From Frankiaceae bacterium (GTDB taxonomy: Bacteria; Actinomycetota; Actinomycetes; Mycobacteriales; SCTD01): a stretch of DNA of 15,779 nt. The first letter of the stretch is position 1. Each line of letters opens with the position of its first letter. A program made the translations under genes and the position numbers. Where the stretch lies: positions 1-15,779 of the forward strand of contig CANKBT010000024.1 of NCBI GenBank assembly GCA_947479995.1, written 5' to 3'. The notes under the pieces were generated by a model, which was not told the DNA's origin, searched no databases, and saw only the letters and a list, made by a program, of their open reading frames with translations. Below, in pieces: positions 1 through 6,683 of the stretch.

Positions 1-236
1 GGCTCGTTCTTGGGCGGCGCGGGCGGGGCGTCCTTGTCGCGGCCGGCCGGGAAGCCGCAGCGCGGGCAGTCCCAGGTCTCGGGCACGGCGGCCTCGTCGG
101 AGAACGACGGCTTGGTCTCGTGCGCGTTGGCGCACCAGAAGGAGATGCGCTGGCGCGGGGCGGCCTCGCCGCGCTCCGCCTCGCCCATCGGCCCGGCGCC
201 GACTCGGCTGCCCCTGATCGCGTTGCCGCCTGCCAC
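1..236 (-). CDS. rbpA: RNA polymerase-binding protein RbpA (5' part, cut by window edge)
   Basis: RbpA is an actinobacterial protein that binds RNA polymerase and the principal sigma factor and stabilises the open promoter complex. The visible 78 residues begin VAGGNAIRGSRVGAGPMGEA, the typical N-terminus of the non-Streptomyces actinobacterial form. A zinc-ribbon pattern follows: Cys35 and His39 (WCANAH), then Cys57 and Cys60 (CPRC). The sigma-interacting C-terminal half lies beyond the left edge. The GTG start is chosen because AAGGAG sits 6 bases upstream and the family N-terminus begins exactly there. It lies downstream of secG on the same strand, 80 bases apart, an arrangement seen in several actinobacteria. 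Identity is near certain; only the end is missing. Confidence 0.93.
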   Translation of the reverse strand, partial: MAGGNAIRGSRVGAGPMGEAERGEAAPRQRISFWCANAHETKPSFSDEAAVPETWDCPRCGFPAGRDKDAPPAPPKNE

Positions 237-242
237 GTGGTG

Positions 243-248
243 CTCCTT
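243..248 (-). promoter_or_regulatory. Shine-Dalgarno site of rbpA
   Basis: On the minus strand this reads AAGGAG, 6 bases before the GTG start of rbpA. It is one of the best ribosome binding sites in the window and settles the start codon. Confidence 0.8.
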
Positions 249-284
249 CGTCGTGCGCGTCGTCGTGCGCGTCGTCGTGCCGGT
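249..284. repeat. 12-base tandem repeat (3 copies) in rbpA leader
   Basis: The unit CGTCGTGCGCGT (plus strand) occurs at 249-260 and 261-272 exactly, and at 273-284 with its last four bases changed. It fills the space between the ribosome binding site of rbpA and the end of secG. The 12-base period is not explained by coding. It could be a transcription-factor array, part of a structured leader, or slippage-derived sequence in GC-rich DNA. Confidence 0.75.
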
Positions 285-316
285 CGGGGGGTGCGTGCGG
301 GTCGTGCGGTGCGGGC

Positions 317-550
317 TCAGGTCTCCTTGAGGAGCAGGCCCAGCGCGATGATGCAGACCGCCCACACCAGGCCGCAGATGATCGTGAGGCGGTCGAGGTT
401 CTTCTCCACGACGGCGCTGCCGCCCAGCGAGGAGCTCACGCCGCCGCCGAACAGGTTCGACAGGCCGCCGCCCTTGCCGCGGTGCAGCAGCACCAGGACG
501 ACCAGCAGCAGGCTGGAGATCGCCAGCAGGATGTCGAGCAGCAGGACCAC
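317..550 (-). CDS. secG: Preprotein translocase subunit SecG
   Basis: SecG is the small third subunit of the SecYEG protein-conducting channel in the cytoplasmic membrane and aids SecA-driven export. The 77-residue product has two hydrophobic segments (about residues 2-23 and 57-74). Between them is a Gly/Ser-rich loop with the family pattern HRGKGGGLSNLFGGG and then VVEKNLDRLT, as in other actinobacterial SecG. Length is normal. The start is GTG, with GAGGAG (560-565) 9 bases upstream; no other start fits. It follows the ABC transporter ATPase gene by 47 bases and precedes rbpA. In many actinobacteria it directly follows tpiA, but here five transporter genes intervene. Confidence 0.95.
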   Translation of the reverse strand: MVLLLDILLAISSLLLVVLVLLHRGKGGGLSNLFGGGVSSSLGGSAVVEKNLDRLTIICGLVWAVCIIALGLLLKET

Positions 551-583
551 GGGTCGGGTCTCCTCGTGTGTGGGGTCGGGTCG

Positions 584-589
584 AGACTA
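584..589 (-). promoter_or_regulatory. Possible -10 element for secG
   Basis: TAGTCT on the minus strand fits TANNNT and lies just after the oppF stop codon, 33 bases before the secG GTG. It would let secG and rbpA be transcribed independently of the transporter operon. No convincing -35 box is visible, so this is weak. Confidence 0.22.
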
Positions 590-597
590 GACGGCGG

Positions 598-1656
598 TCA
601 GCGGCCGCGGGTCTTGCGCAGCGAGGTCACCCGGTCGGGCGCCGACGCGGCGTCCTCGACCGGCACCACGTCGACGACCTCCGCGAAGTGGCAGGCCGAG
701 GGGTGGCCCTGCCCGCGGTCGACGAGCGGCGGGTACTCCTGCGCGCAGACGTCCTGCGCCTTGAAGCACCGCGTGCGGAAGTGGCAGCCGGTGGGCGGGT
801 CGGCCGGCGAGGGCAGGTCGCCCTGCAGCACGATCCGCTTCTTCTGCCCGCGGGCGGCCGGGTCGTGGCTCGGCACGGCCGACAGGAGCGCCTGCGTGTA
901 CGGGTGCGCCGGCCGCTCGTAGACGTCCTCGTTGGTGCCCGACTCGATGATCCGGCCGAGGTACATGACGTTGACGCGGTCGCTGATGTGGCGCACGACC
1001 GACAGGTCGTGGGCGATGAACAGGTACGACAGGCCGAACTCCTGCTGCAGGTCGCCGAGCAGGTTGACCACCTGCGCCTGCACCGACACGTCGAGCGCCG
1101 AGACCGGCTCGTCGCAGACGATGACCTCGGGCTTGAGCGCGAGCGCGCGGGCGATGCCGATGCGCTGGCGCTGCCCGCCGGAGAACTGGTGCGGGTAGCG
1201 GTTGATGAAGTCGGGGTTGAGGCCGACCCGCTCGAGCAGGTCCTGCACCGCCGCCTGGCGGCCCTTCTTCGGCAGCACCTCGGGGTGGATCTCCCACGGC
1301 TCGCCGACGATGTCGCCGACCGTCATGCGCGGGTTCAGCGAGGTGTACGGGTCCTGGAAGATGATCTGCACGGAGCGGCGGAACTGCTTCTGCTCCTTGG
1401 CCGACATCGAGAAGACGTCCTTGCCGTGGTGCAGCACCTGGCCGGCGGTCGGCTTCTCGAGCGCCATGAGCACCTTGGTGACCGTCGACTTGCCGCAGCC
1501 GGACTCGCCGACCAGGCCGACGGTCTCCTGCGGGTAGAGCGCGAGGTCGACGCCGTCGACGGCGCGCACCGCGCCGACCTGCTTCTGCCGCACCACGCCG
1601 AGCGTGATCGGGAAGTGCTTGACGAGCCCCTTGACCTCGAGCAGCGGCTCAGGCAC
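598..1656 (-). CDS. oppF: Oligopeptide-type ABC importer, ATPase subunit (OppF/DppF-like)
   Basis: This is one of the two cytoplasmic ATPases that power a peptide-type importer. The 352-residue product shows Walker A GESGCGKST (50-58), Q-loop near Gln101, signature FSGGQRQR (158-165), Walker B VIVCDE (178-183), D-loop SALD and H-loop His216. The family-specific C-terminal region follows, with HPYTQALLSAVP and a cysteine cluster (GCHFRTRC, DVC, SACHF). Some Opp/Dpp ATPases are reported to hold an iron-sulfur cluster there; whether this one does is inference. The GTG start has AGGAGG (1663-1668) 6 bases upstream and overlaps the end of oppD by 8 bases (GTGCCTGA), indicating translational coupling. 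The transported substrate cannot be read from the sequence. Confidence 0.93.
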   Translation of the reverse strand: MPEPLLEVKGLVKHFPITLGVVRQKQVGAVRAVDGVDLALYPQETVGLVGESGCGKSTVTKVLMALEKPTAGQVLHHGKDVFSMSAKEQKQFRRSVQIIFQDPYTSLNPRMTVGDIVGEPWEIHPEVLPKKGRQAAVQDLLERVGLNPDFINRYPHQFSGGQRQRIGIARALALKPEVIVCDEPVSALDVSVQAQVVNLLGDLQQEFGLSYLFIAHDLSVVRHISDRVNVMYLGRIIESGTNEDVYERPAHPYTQALLSAVPSHDPAARGQKKRIVLQGDLPSPADPPTGCHFRTRCFKAQDVCAQEYPPLVDRGQGHPSACHFAEVVDVVPVEDAASAPDRVTSLRKTRGR

Positions 1657-2674
1657 TGAGGACCTCCTCGGCGAAGTGGCAGGCGCTGCGCCGGCCGGGG
1701 GCGACCTCGACGAGGGCGGGGGCCTCGACGGCGCAGACGTCCTGGGCCCGCGGGCAGCGCGGGTGGAAGGCGCAGCCGGACGGGATGCGCGCGAGGTTCG
1801 GCGGGGCGCCGACGATCGGCGTGAGCCGGGTGTCGCGGGCGTCGACGCGCGGGATCGAGCTCATCAGCCCGACGGTGTACGGGTGCGCCGGCCGCGAGAA
1901 GACCTCGTCGATGAGGCCGGTCTCCACGATGCTGCCGGCGTACATGACGGCGACGCGGTCGGCGACCTCGTTGACCACGCCGAGGTCGTGCGTGATGAGG
2001 ATGACGCCCATGCCGTTCTCGGCCTGCAGCTCCTGCAGCAGGTCCATGATCTGAGCCTGCACGGTTACGTCGAGCGCGGTCGTCGGCTCGTCGGCGATGA
2101 GCACCGTCGGGTCGAGGGCCAGGGCCATCGCGATCATGACGCGCTGGCGCATGCCGCCGGAGAACTGGTGCGGGTAGTCCTTGAGCCGGCCGCGGGCGTT
2201 GGGGATGCGCACGCGGTCCATGAGCTCGGCGGCCTTCTCCAGCCCCTCCTTCTTGGAGGCGCCGCGGTGCGCGCGGAACATCTCGGCGATCTGCGCGCCG
2301 ACCGTGAAGACCGGGTTGAGGGCCGACAGGGCGTCCTGGAAGACCATGCTGATCTCCGGGCCGCGCAGCTTGCGCTGCTCGTCCTTCGGCATCGTGAGCA
2401 TGTCCTGGCCGTGGTACAGGATCCGGCCGCCGGTGACGTGCCCGGGCGGGCTCTCGAGGATGCCCATGATCGTCTGCGCGCTGACGCTCTTGCCGGAGCC
2501 GGACTCGCCGAGGATCGCGAGCGTCTCGCCGCGGTCGAGCGTGTAGCTGACGTCGCGCACGGCGCGCACGACGCCGTACGGGGTGCGGAACTCCACGGAC
2601 AGGCCCTGCACCTCGAGCAGGTGCTCGCCGCCGGCGCGGGCGACGGCGGGCGAGGGGGACGGGAGGGTCGTCAT
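1649..2674 (-). CDS. oppD: Oligopeptide-type ABC importer, ATPase subunit (OppD/DppD-like)
   Basis: This is the second ATPase of the importer and forms the heteromeric motor with the product of the next gene. In its 341 residues the motifs are Walker A GESGSGKS (56-63), Q-loop Gln113, signature FSGGMRQR (171-178), Walker B VLIADE (191-196), D-loop TALD and H-loop in THDLG. The C-terminal Opp/Dpp extension has HPYTVGLMSSIP and CAFHPRCPRAQDVC. The N-terminal 16 residues (MTTLPSPSPAVARAGG) are poorly conserved in character. The ATG is 10 bases after the oppC stop and is the natural first start. The gene overlaps oppF by 8 bases. Confidence 0.94.
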   Translation of the reverse strand: MTTLPSPSPAVARAGGEHLLEVQGLSVEFRTPYGVVRAVRDVSYTLDRGETLAILGESGSGKSVSAQTIMGILESPPGHVTGGRILYHGQDMLTMPKDEQRKLRGPEISMVFQDALSALNPVFTVGAQIAEMFRAHRGASKKEGLEKAAELMDRVRIPNARGRLKDYPHQFSGGMRQRVMIAMALALDPTVLIADEPTTALDVTVQAQIMDLLQELQAENGMGVILITHDLGVVNEVADRVAVMYAGSIVETGLIDEVFSRPAHPYTVGLMSSIPRVDARDTRLTPIVGAPPNLARIPSGCAFHPRCPRAQDVCAVEAPALVEVAPGRRSACHFAEEVLSA

Positions 2675-2684
2675 GGTGCGGCCC

Positions 2685-3680
2685 CTACTTCGACTTCGGG
2701 TCGAGGGCGTCGCGCAGGGCGTCCCCGAGCAGGATGAAGGCCAGGACGGTCACGGACAGGATCGCGCTGGGCAGCAGGATCAGGCGCGGCTCGGTGCGCA
2801 CGAAGTCGCGACCGCCCTCGATCTGCAGGCCCCAGCTGATCGACGGCCGCTGCAGGCCGATGCCGAGGAACGACAGCGTCGCCTCGGCCGCGATGACGCC
2901 GCCGATGGCGATGGTCGCGTAGACGAGCACCGGCGCCAGGCAGTTCGGCAGGATGTGCCGCGTGATGATCCGGAAGTCGCTGGCGCCGAGCGCCTTGGCC
3001 GCCTGGACGTAGTCGCTGTCCTTCACCGAGATCACGCTGGAGCGCAGCAGGCGCAGGATCGTCATCCAGCCGAGCGCGATGAGCGCCAGCGAGACCTGCA
3101 GCAGGCCCGGCTTGTCGAAGCGGTTGAGGATGAGGATCGCGCCGAGGATGAGCGGCAGGCCGAAGAAGATGTCGGTGATGCGCGACATCAGCGAGTCGAA
3201 CCAGCCGCCGTAGTAGCCCGACAGGGCGCCGAGCACGACGCCGATGACGAGCGAGCCGCCGACCACCAGCACGCCGATGGCCATCGAGACGCGGGCGCCG
3301 TAGACGAGGTTGGAGTAGTAGTCGCAGCCCTGCAGGTCGTAGCCGAGCAGCGAGCCGTTCACGCCCGGGCCCTGGCGCCCGAAGGTGATGTCGCAGTCCT
3401 CCGGGTCGGTGCCGGTGAACAGCTGCGGGAAGACCGCCATGAGGGCCAGCACGAGCAGCAGCAGCGCCGCGCCGACGAAGACCGGGTTGCGGCGCAGGCT
3501 GCGCCACGCGTCGGACCACAGGCTGGCCTGGCGCAGGTCGCCGCCGGCGCCGGTGACGAGGGCGGCCTCGGTCTTGAGGTCCTGGGCCGCGCCGGGGCCG
3601 GTCTCGACCGGGGTGTCCAGGGCGGTGCCGCCGGGCGTGTCGACGGGCGCGCCGAGGCGGTCCGGACGGGTGTCACTCAT
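2685..3680 (-). CDS. oppC: Oligopeptide-type ABC importer, permease (OppC/DppC-like)
   Basis: This is one of two inner-membrane channel subunits. The 331-residue protein has an unusually long polar N-terminal stretch of about 60 residues rich in D, T, P and G. It is followed by the conserved ASLWSDAWRSLRRNPVF region and the first membrane segment (about 69-87). A periplasmic loop with two cysteines (EDCD, QGCD) precedes five further membrane segments. The EAA-type coupling helix reads QAAKALGASDFRIITRHILP, where the ATPases dock. The ATG overlaps the end of oppB by 8 bases (ATGAGTGA). The stop is TAG. Family assignment is firm; the substrate is unknown. Confidence 0.94.
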   Translation of the reverse strand: MSDTRPDRLGAPVDTPGGTALDTPVETGPGAAQDLKTEAALVTGAGGDLRQASLWSDAWRSLRRNPVFVGAALLLLVLALMAVFPQLFTGTDPEDCDITFGRQGPGVNGSLLGYDLQGCDYYSNLVYGARVSMAIGVLVVGGSLVIGVVLGALSGYYGGWFDSLMSRITDIFFGLPLILGAILILNRFDKPGLLQVSLALIALGWMTILRLLRSSVISVKDSDYVQAAKALGASDFRIITRHILPNCLAPVLVYATIAIGGVIAAEATLSFLGIGLQRPSISWGLQIEGGRDFVRTEPRLILLPSAILSVTVLAFILLGDALRDALDPKSK

Positions 3681-4596
3681 GGCGGATCCTCGGGTCGAGG
3701 GCGGCGTACAGCACGTCGACGAGCAGGTTGAACACGATGTAGATGAGGACGAACAGCGTCACGACGCCGACGACGACCTCGCTCTCGCGACCGCGCACCG
3801 CCTGGAACACCAGCTGGCCGAGGCCCGGGAGGTTGAAGATGCCCTCGGTGACGATGGCGCCGGACATCAGCGTGCCGAGGTCGGTGCCGAGGAAGGTCAC
3901 GACCGGGATGAGGCTGTTGCGCAGGGCGTGCTTGCCGACGACCGCGCGCTCCGGCAGGCCCTTGGCCCGCGCCGTGCGGACGTAGTCCGACGACAGGCTC
4001 TCCGACAGCGAGGTGCGGGTCAGCCGCGCGACGTACGCCAGCGACAGCGAGCCGAGCACGAAGCCGGGCAGCAGGAACGACCGCAGGCCGTCGTTCTGGC
4101 CGCTGATCGGGAAGATGCCGAGCTGCACGCCGAAGACGATCTGCGCGACGAAGCCGAGCACGAAGGACGGGATCGACACCACGGCGATCGTGGAGACCAG
4201 CACGAGGTTGTCGAAGAACGAGCCCTTGCGGATGCCGGCGAGGATGCCGGCGACCAGGCCGATGACGGCCTCGAAGACGAGGGCGACGAGCGCCAGCTTC
4301 AGCGTCACCGGGAAGCGCTGCTGCATGATGTCGCTGAGCGGCCGGCCGCGGAAGTCGGTGCCGAAGTCGCCCTGCACGACACCGCCCATGTAGGCCAGGT
4401 AGCGCTGCCACAGCGGGTCGTTGAGGCTGTACTCCTCGCGCAGCTGCGCGGCGACGGCGGGCGAGAACGAGCGCTCGCCGGCCAGCTGGGCGATGGGGTC
4501 GCCGGGGAGGGCGAAGACCGCCAGGTAGATCAGGATCGTCGTGACGATCAGCACGGGGATCGCGAGCAGTAGGCGTCGCGCGACGTAGCGACCCAT
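3673..4596 (-). CDS. oppB: Oligopeptide-type ABC importer, permease (OppB/DppB-like)
   Basis: This is the other inner-membrane channel subunit. The 307-residue product starts with MGRYVARRLLLAIPVLIVTT, a classical OppB/DppB N-terminus with the first membrane segment. The conserved VFALPGDP follows, then a periplasmic loop with LNDPLWQRYLAYM and GDFGTDF. The remaining membrane segments carry the coupling-helix sequence VRTARAKGLPERAVVGKHAL. The C-terminus ends LYAALDPRIRHE, standard for the family. The ATG has GAGGAGG a few bases upstream. It is separated from the binding-protein gene by 178 bases that contain two hairpins, and is coupled downstream to oppC. Confidence 0.94.
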   Translation of the reverse strand: MGRYVARRLLLAIPVLIVTTILIYLAVFALPGDPIAQLAGERSFSPAVAAQLREEYSLNDPLWQRYLAYMGGVVQGDFGTDFRGRPLSDIMQQRFPVTLKLALVALVFEAVIGLVAGILAGIRKGSFFDNLVLVSTIAVVSIPSFVLGFVAQIVFGVQLGIFPISGQNDGLRSFLLPGFVLGSLSLAYVARLTRTSLSESLSSDYVRTARAKGLPERAVVGKHALRNSLIPVVTFLGTDLGTLMSGAIVTEGIFNLPGLGQLVFQAVRGRESEVVVGVVTLFVLIYIVFNLLVDVLYAALDPRIRHE

Positions 4597-4614
4597 GCTC
4601 CTCCTCAGAGGCGG

Positions 4615-4635
4615 CGGACCGCGGTCAGCGGTCCG
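4615..4635. other. 8-base perfect inverted repeat just upstream of oppB
   Basis: CGGACCGC (4615-4622) and GCGGTCCG (4628-4635) form a perfect 8-base-pair stem with a 5-base loop. On the minus-strand mRNA it lies 18 bases before the oppB ATG, immediately ahead of the ribosome binding site. It could modulate oppB translation or protect the downstream mRNA from 3'-to-5' decay. Structure is seen; function is inference. Confidence 0.5.
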
Positions 4636-4730
4636 AGGTGGTCGGGGCCCGCGGTGCGCCGGCGGGTGAGCCGGTCAGCGCCGCGGGACTGGCGCCCCTC
4701 CCCGTCGGGGGGTGCACCAGCACAGCACAC

Positions 4731-4762
4731 GACCGGCCGGGCCCGCGAGGACCCGGCCGGTC
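4731..4762 (-). terminator. Strong hairpin after the binding-protein gene (attenuator/stabiliser)
   Basis: GACCGGCCGGG (4731-4741) and CCCGGCCGGTC (4752-4762) are perfect complements: 11 base pairs, all but two of them G-C, with a 10-base loop. It starts 12 bases after the TAG stop of the binding-protein gene and lies inside the operon. No U-run follows, which is common for actinobacterial terminators. The likely role is partial termination or 3'-end protection, so that the binding protein is made in excess over the membrane subunits. Confidence 0.6.
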
Positions 4763-4774
4763 GCGACGTGCGGA

Positions 4775-6451
4775 CTAGCTGGTGACCGTGATGCCGGCCA
4801 GGTTGATCGTGCCGAACGCGTCGACGACGACGTTGTCGACGTTCTCGCTGTGCACGGCCTGCACGCGGCCGAAGAACATCGGCAGGATCGGCATGTCCTC
4901 CAGGAGGACGTCCTCGGCCTGCTGGTAGAGCTCGATGGCCTCCTCGTCGTTCTCGGCCTGGTTGCCCTGCGACACCAGGTCGTCGAACTCGGGGTTGCTG
5001 TAGAAGGTCTGGTTCGACCCGGCCGGCGCGAGGGCCGACGTGCTGTACAGCGGCTCGAGGTAGTTCTGCGGGCTCGGGTAGTCCATCGACCAGCCGAGGC
5101 GGAACGGACCGGTGAAGCCCTTGGCGTCGCCCTTGGGCAGGTACTCGGCGAAGTCGAGCTGGCCCTGCAGGGTGTAGTTGATGCCGAGGTTCTGGCGGAG
5201 CTGGTTGCCCACCGCGGTCACCCACTCGTCGTGGCCGCCACCGGCGTTGAACCAGAGGTCGACGTTCTGCGAGGTGTCGAAGCCGGTCTCCTCGAGGAGC
5301 GCCTTGGCGGCCTCGGGGTCGTACTTGCAGTACTCGCAGGCGTCGTCGCGCGAGCCGTTGACGACCGGGCTGACGACCGAGAAGGCCGGCGCGCGAGTGC
5401 CGTTGAAGATGGTCTCGGTGATGGCCTCGCGGTCGATCGCCATGCTGAACGCCTGGCGGACGCGCTTGTCCTCGAACCGCGGGTCGTACGTGGGGAAGCC
5501 CATGTACTGGAACGAGGAGCTCTCGCGCTCGAGGAAGCGGTCGCCGAACTCGTCCGGCGCCGAGGTGATGGCCTCGGCCGGGATGACGTCGAGGACGTCG
5601 ACGTTGTTGCCCTGGACCTCGGCGTACGCCGTGTTGATGTCGCTGATGACGCGGACCTCGACCGTGTCGGCCTTGGCCTCGGCCTCACCGGCGTAGTCGG
5701 CGAACTTCTGCAGCGTGATGCCCTCGTCCGGGACGAACTCGGTCGCGGCCGAGAACGGGCCGTTGCCGATCGGCTTGCGGCCGAACGCCTCGGTGTCCTC
5801 GTAGAAGGCGTCGGGCAGCGGGTAGAACGCCGTGTAGCCGACGGTGACGGGGAACTGCGCGAAGGGCTCGGCCAGCTCGACGGTGAACGTCAGCGGGTCG
5901 ACGACCTTCAGGCCGCTCATGGTCTGGGCCGCCGGCGGGGCGGTGATGTTGCCCTCGTCGTCGGTCTCGGCCTGGACCTCGTCGTAGCCGACGATGTTCG
6001 AGAAGAAGTACGAGCCGCCCTGGGCGTTGGTCGACAGGGCGCCGTAGTTCCAGGCGTTGACGAAGGACTCGGCGTCGACCGGCTCGCCGTTCTGGAAGGT
6101 CCAGCCGTCCTTGAGCTTGACGGTCCACAGGCTGTTGTCCTCGGAGGTGATCTCCTCGGCGACGCCCGTGTACTCGACCTCGGTCGTGTCGACGTTGTAG
6201 TTCACGAGGCCCGTGAACAGCGCCGACATGACCTGGTTGCCCTCGGACTCCGTGGTGTTGGCCGGCAGCAGGGGGTTCTCGGGGTTGTTGATGGAGATCG
6301 AGAACGTGCCGCCGGTCACCTCGGCGTCCGGGTTGAAGCCGCTGCCGCTGTCGCCGCCGCCGCTGCCGCCGTCGTCGCCGCCGCACGCCGCCGCGCCGAG
6401 CGCGAGGGCGAGCACCGACGCGGCGACCCGCGCGCGCTTGGTCATACGCAC
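4775..6451 (-). CDS. oppA: Extracellular solute-binding lipoprotein, family 5 (OppA/DppA-like)
   Basis: This lipid-anchored extracytoplasmic receptor delivers substrate to the permease pair. A basic N-terminus (MTKRARV) and hydrophobic segment lead to GAAAC, with Cys23 as the lipidation site; Ala at -3 makes the lipobox slightly atypical. A flexible Gly/Asp/Ser linker follows, then the family-5 fold: FSISINNPENPLLPANT, PLTFTVELAEPFAQFP, KPIGNGPF, VRQAFSMAIDREAI, YDPEAAKALL and LGWSMDYPSPQNYLEPLY. The pair Cys-X2-Cys in CEYC may form a disulfide. GTG at 6451 (558 residues) is preferred over ATG at 6445 because AAGGAGG lies 8 bases before the GTG but 14 before the ATG. First gene of the operon. 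Peptides are the likely substrate class, not proven. Confidence 0.92.
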   Translation of the reverse strand: MRMTKRARVAASVLALALGAAACGGDDGGSGGGDSGSGFNPDAEVTGGTFSISINNPENPLLPANTTESEGNQVMSALFTGLVNYNVDTTEVEYTGVAEEITSEDNSLWTVKLKDGWTFQNGEPVDAESFVNAWNYGALSTNAQGGSYFFSNIVGYDEVQAETDDEGNITAPPAAQTMSGLKVVDPLTFTVELAEPFAQFPVTVGYTAFYPLPDAFYEDTEAFGRKPIGNGPFSAATEFVPDEGITLQKFADYAGEAEAKADTVEVRVISDINTAYAEVQGNNVDVLDVIPAEAITSAPDEFGDRFLERESSSFQYMGFPTYDPRFEDKRVRQAFSMAIDREAITETIFNGTRAPAFSVVSPVVNGSRDDACEYCKYDPEAAKALLEETGFDTSQNVDLWFNAGGGHDEWVTAVGNQLRQNLGINYTLQGQLDFAEYLPKGDAKGFTGPFRLGWSMDYPSPQNYLEPLYSTSALAPAGSNQTFYSNPEFDDLVSQGNQAENDEEAIELYQQAEDVLLEDMPILPMFFGRVQAVHSENVDNVVVDAFGTINLAGITVTS

Positions 6452-6459
6452 CTGAGGTG

Positions 6460-6466
6460 CCTCCTT
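6460..6466 (-). promoter_or_regulatory. Shine-Dalgarno site deciding the oppA start
   Basis: AAGGAGG on the minus strand is a full consensus site. Its 8-base distance to the in-frame GTG at 6449-6451 is ideal, while the ATG at 6443-6445 would be 14 bases away. This adds only two residues (VR) before MTKRARV. Confidence 0.7.
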
Positions 6467-6484
6467 CTCCCGGGTCCGGGAGGT

Positions 6485-6494
6485 GGTTCGAACC
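6485..6494. repeat. Perfect 10-base palindrome in oppA leader
   Basis: GGTTCGAACC is its own reverse complement. It lies about 20-30 bases downstream of the transcription start predicted from the -10 at 6522-6527, where a repressor site could act. It may equally be chance; no second copy was noticed. Confidence 0.35.
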
Positions 6495-6521
6495 GGACGA
6501 TCGGCCCGGTGTGGACAGCGG

Positions 6522-6551
6522 AGTGTAGGCACGGCGACGAAGGGGTGGACA
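6522..6551 (-). promoter_or_regulatory. Candidate promoter of the ABC importer operon
   Basis: On the minus strand TACACT (6522-6527) is a good -10 of the TANNNT type. TGTCCA (6546-6551), 18 bases upstream, is a weak -35. This predicts a leader of about 65 bases before the GTG. It lies in the 232-base tpiA-oppA gap, the longest gene-free stretch of the window, where a separate promoter is expected. The -10 is plausible; the -35 is poor. Confidence 0.38.
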
Positions 6552-6577
6552 CGTGCGAAACAGGGCCTTCTGCAGAT

Positions 6578-6624
6578 CGTGACCCCGCCGTGACCGCTCC
6601 GGCCCGCGAGGCGGACGTGTGACC
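6578..6624. repeat. Spaced GTGACC direct repeats upstream of the oppA promoter
   Basis: CGTGACC occurs at 6578-6584 and 6589-6595, exactly 11 bases apart (about one helical turn). GTGACC recurs at 6619-6624. All lie upstream of the candidate -35 of the transporter operon, where activator or repressor half-sites are common. The motif is short and GC-rich, so chance is possible. Confidence 0.3.
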
Positions 6625-6683
6625 GGGCGCACAGCGGACAAGACGGACGGCTGGGCGGTCCGCGGGGCCAGTCGGGCGCGCGC

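Noticed and set aside
568..4572. Several plus-strand open frames of 360-395 codons opposite the ABC transporter genes
   Set aside because: All mirror motif-complete OppF, OppD, OppC and OppB genes and are rich in R, D and E without motifs.
4700..4710. CCCC-GTC-GGGG mini hairpin between oppA and oppB
   Set aside because: Only four base pairs on the minus-strand transcript before a mismatch; expected by chance at this GC content.
6470..6500. tRNA T-arm-like string (GGTTCGAACC)
   Set aside because: No matching T-stem, anticodon arm or acceptor stem can be folded around it; the match is fortuitous.
6452..6532. Upstream in-frame extension of the binding protein
   Set aside because: It would place charged residues ahead of a clear lipoprotein signal peptide and bypass a consensus ribosome binding site.
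4712..6622. Long plus-strand open frame opposite the binding-protein gene
   Set aside because: Antisense shadow of a family-5 solute-binding protein with many recognisable motifs; the plus-strand product has no recognisable domain.
6634..6663. GCGGAC / GTCCGC inverted repeat after tpiA as a terminator
   Set aside because: Six base pairs with an 18-base loop and no U-run; too weak to call, although a terminator is expected in this gap.
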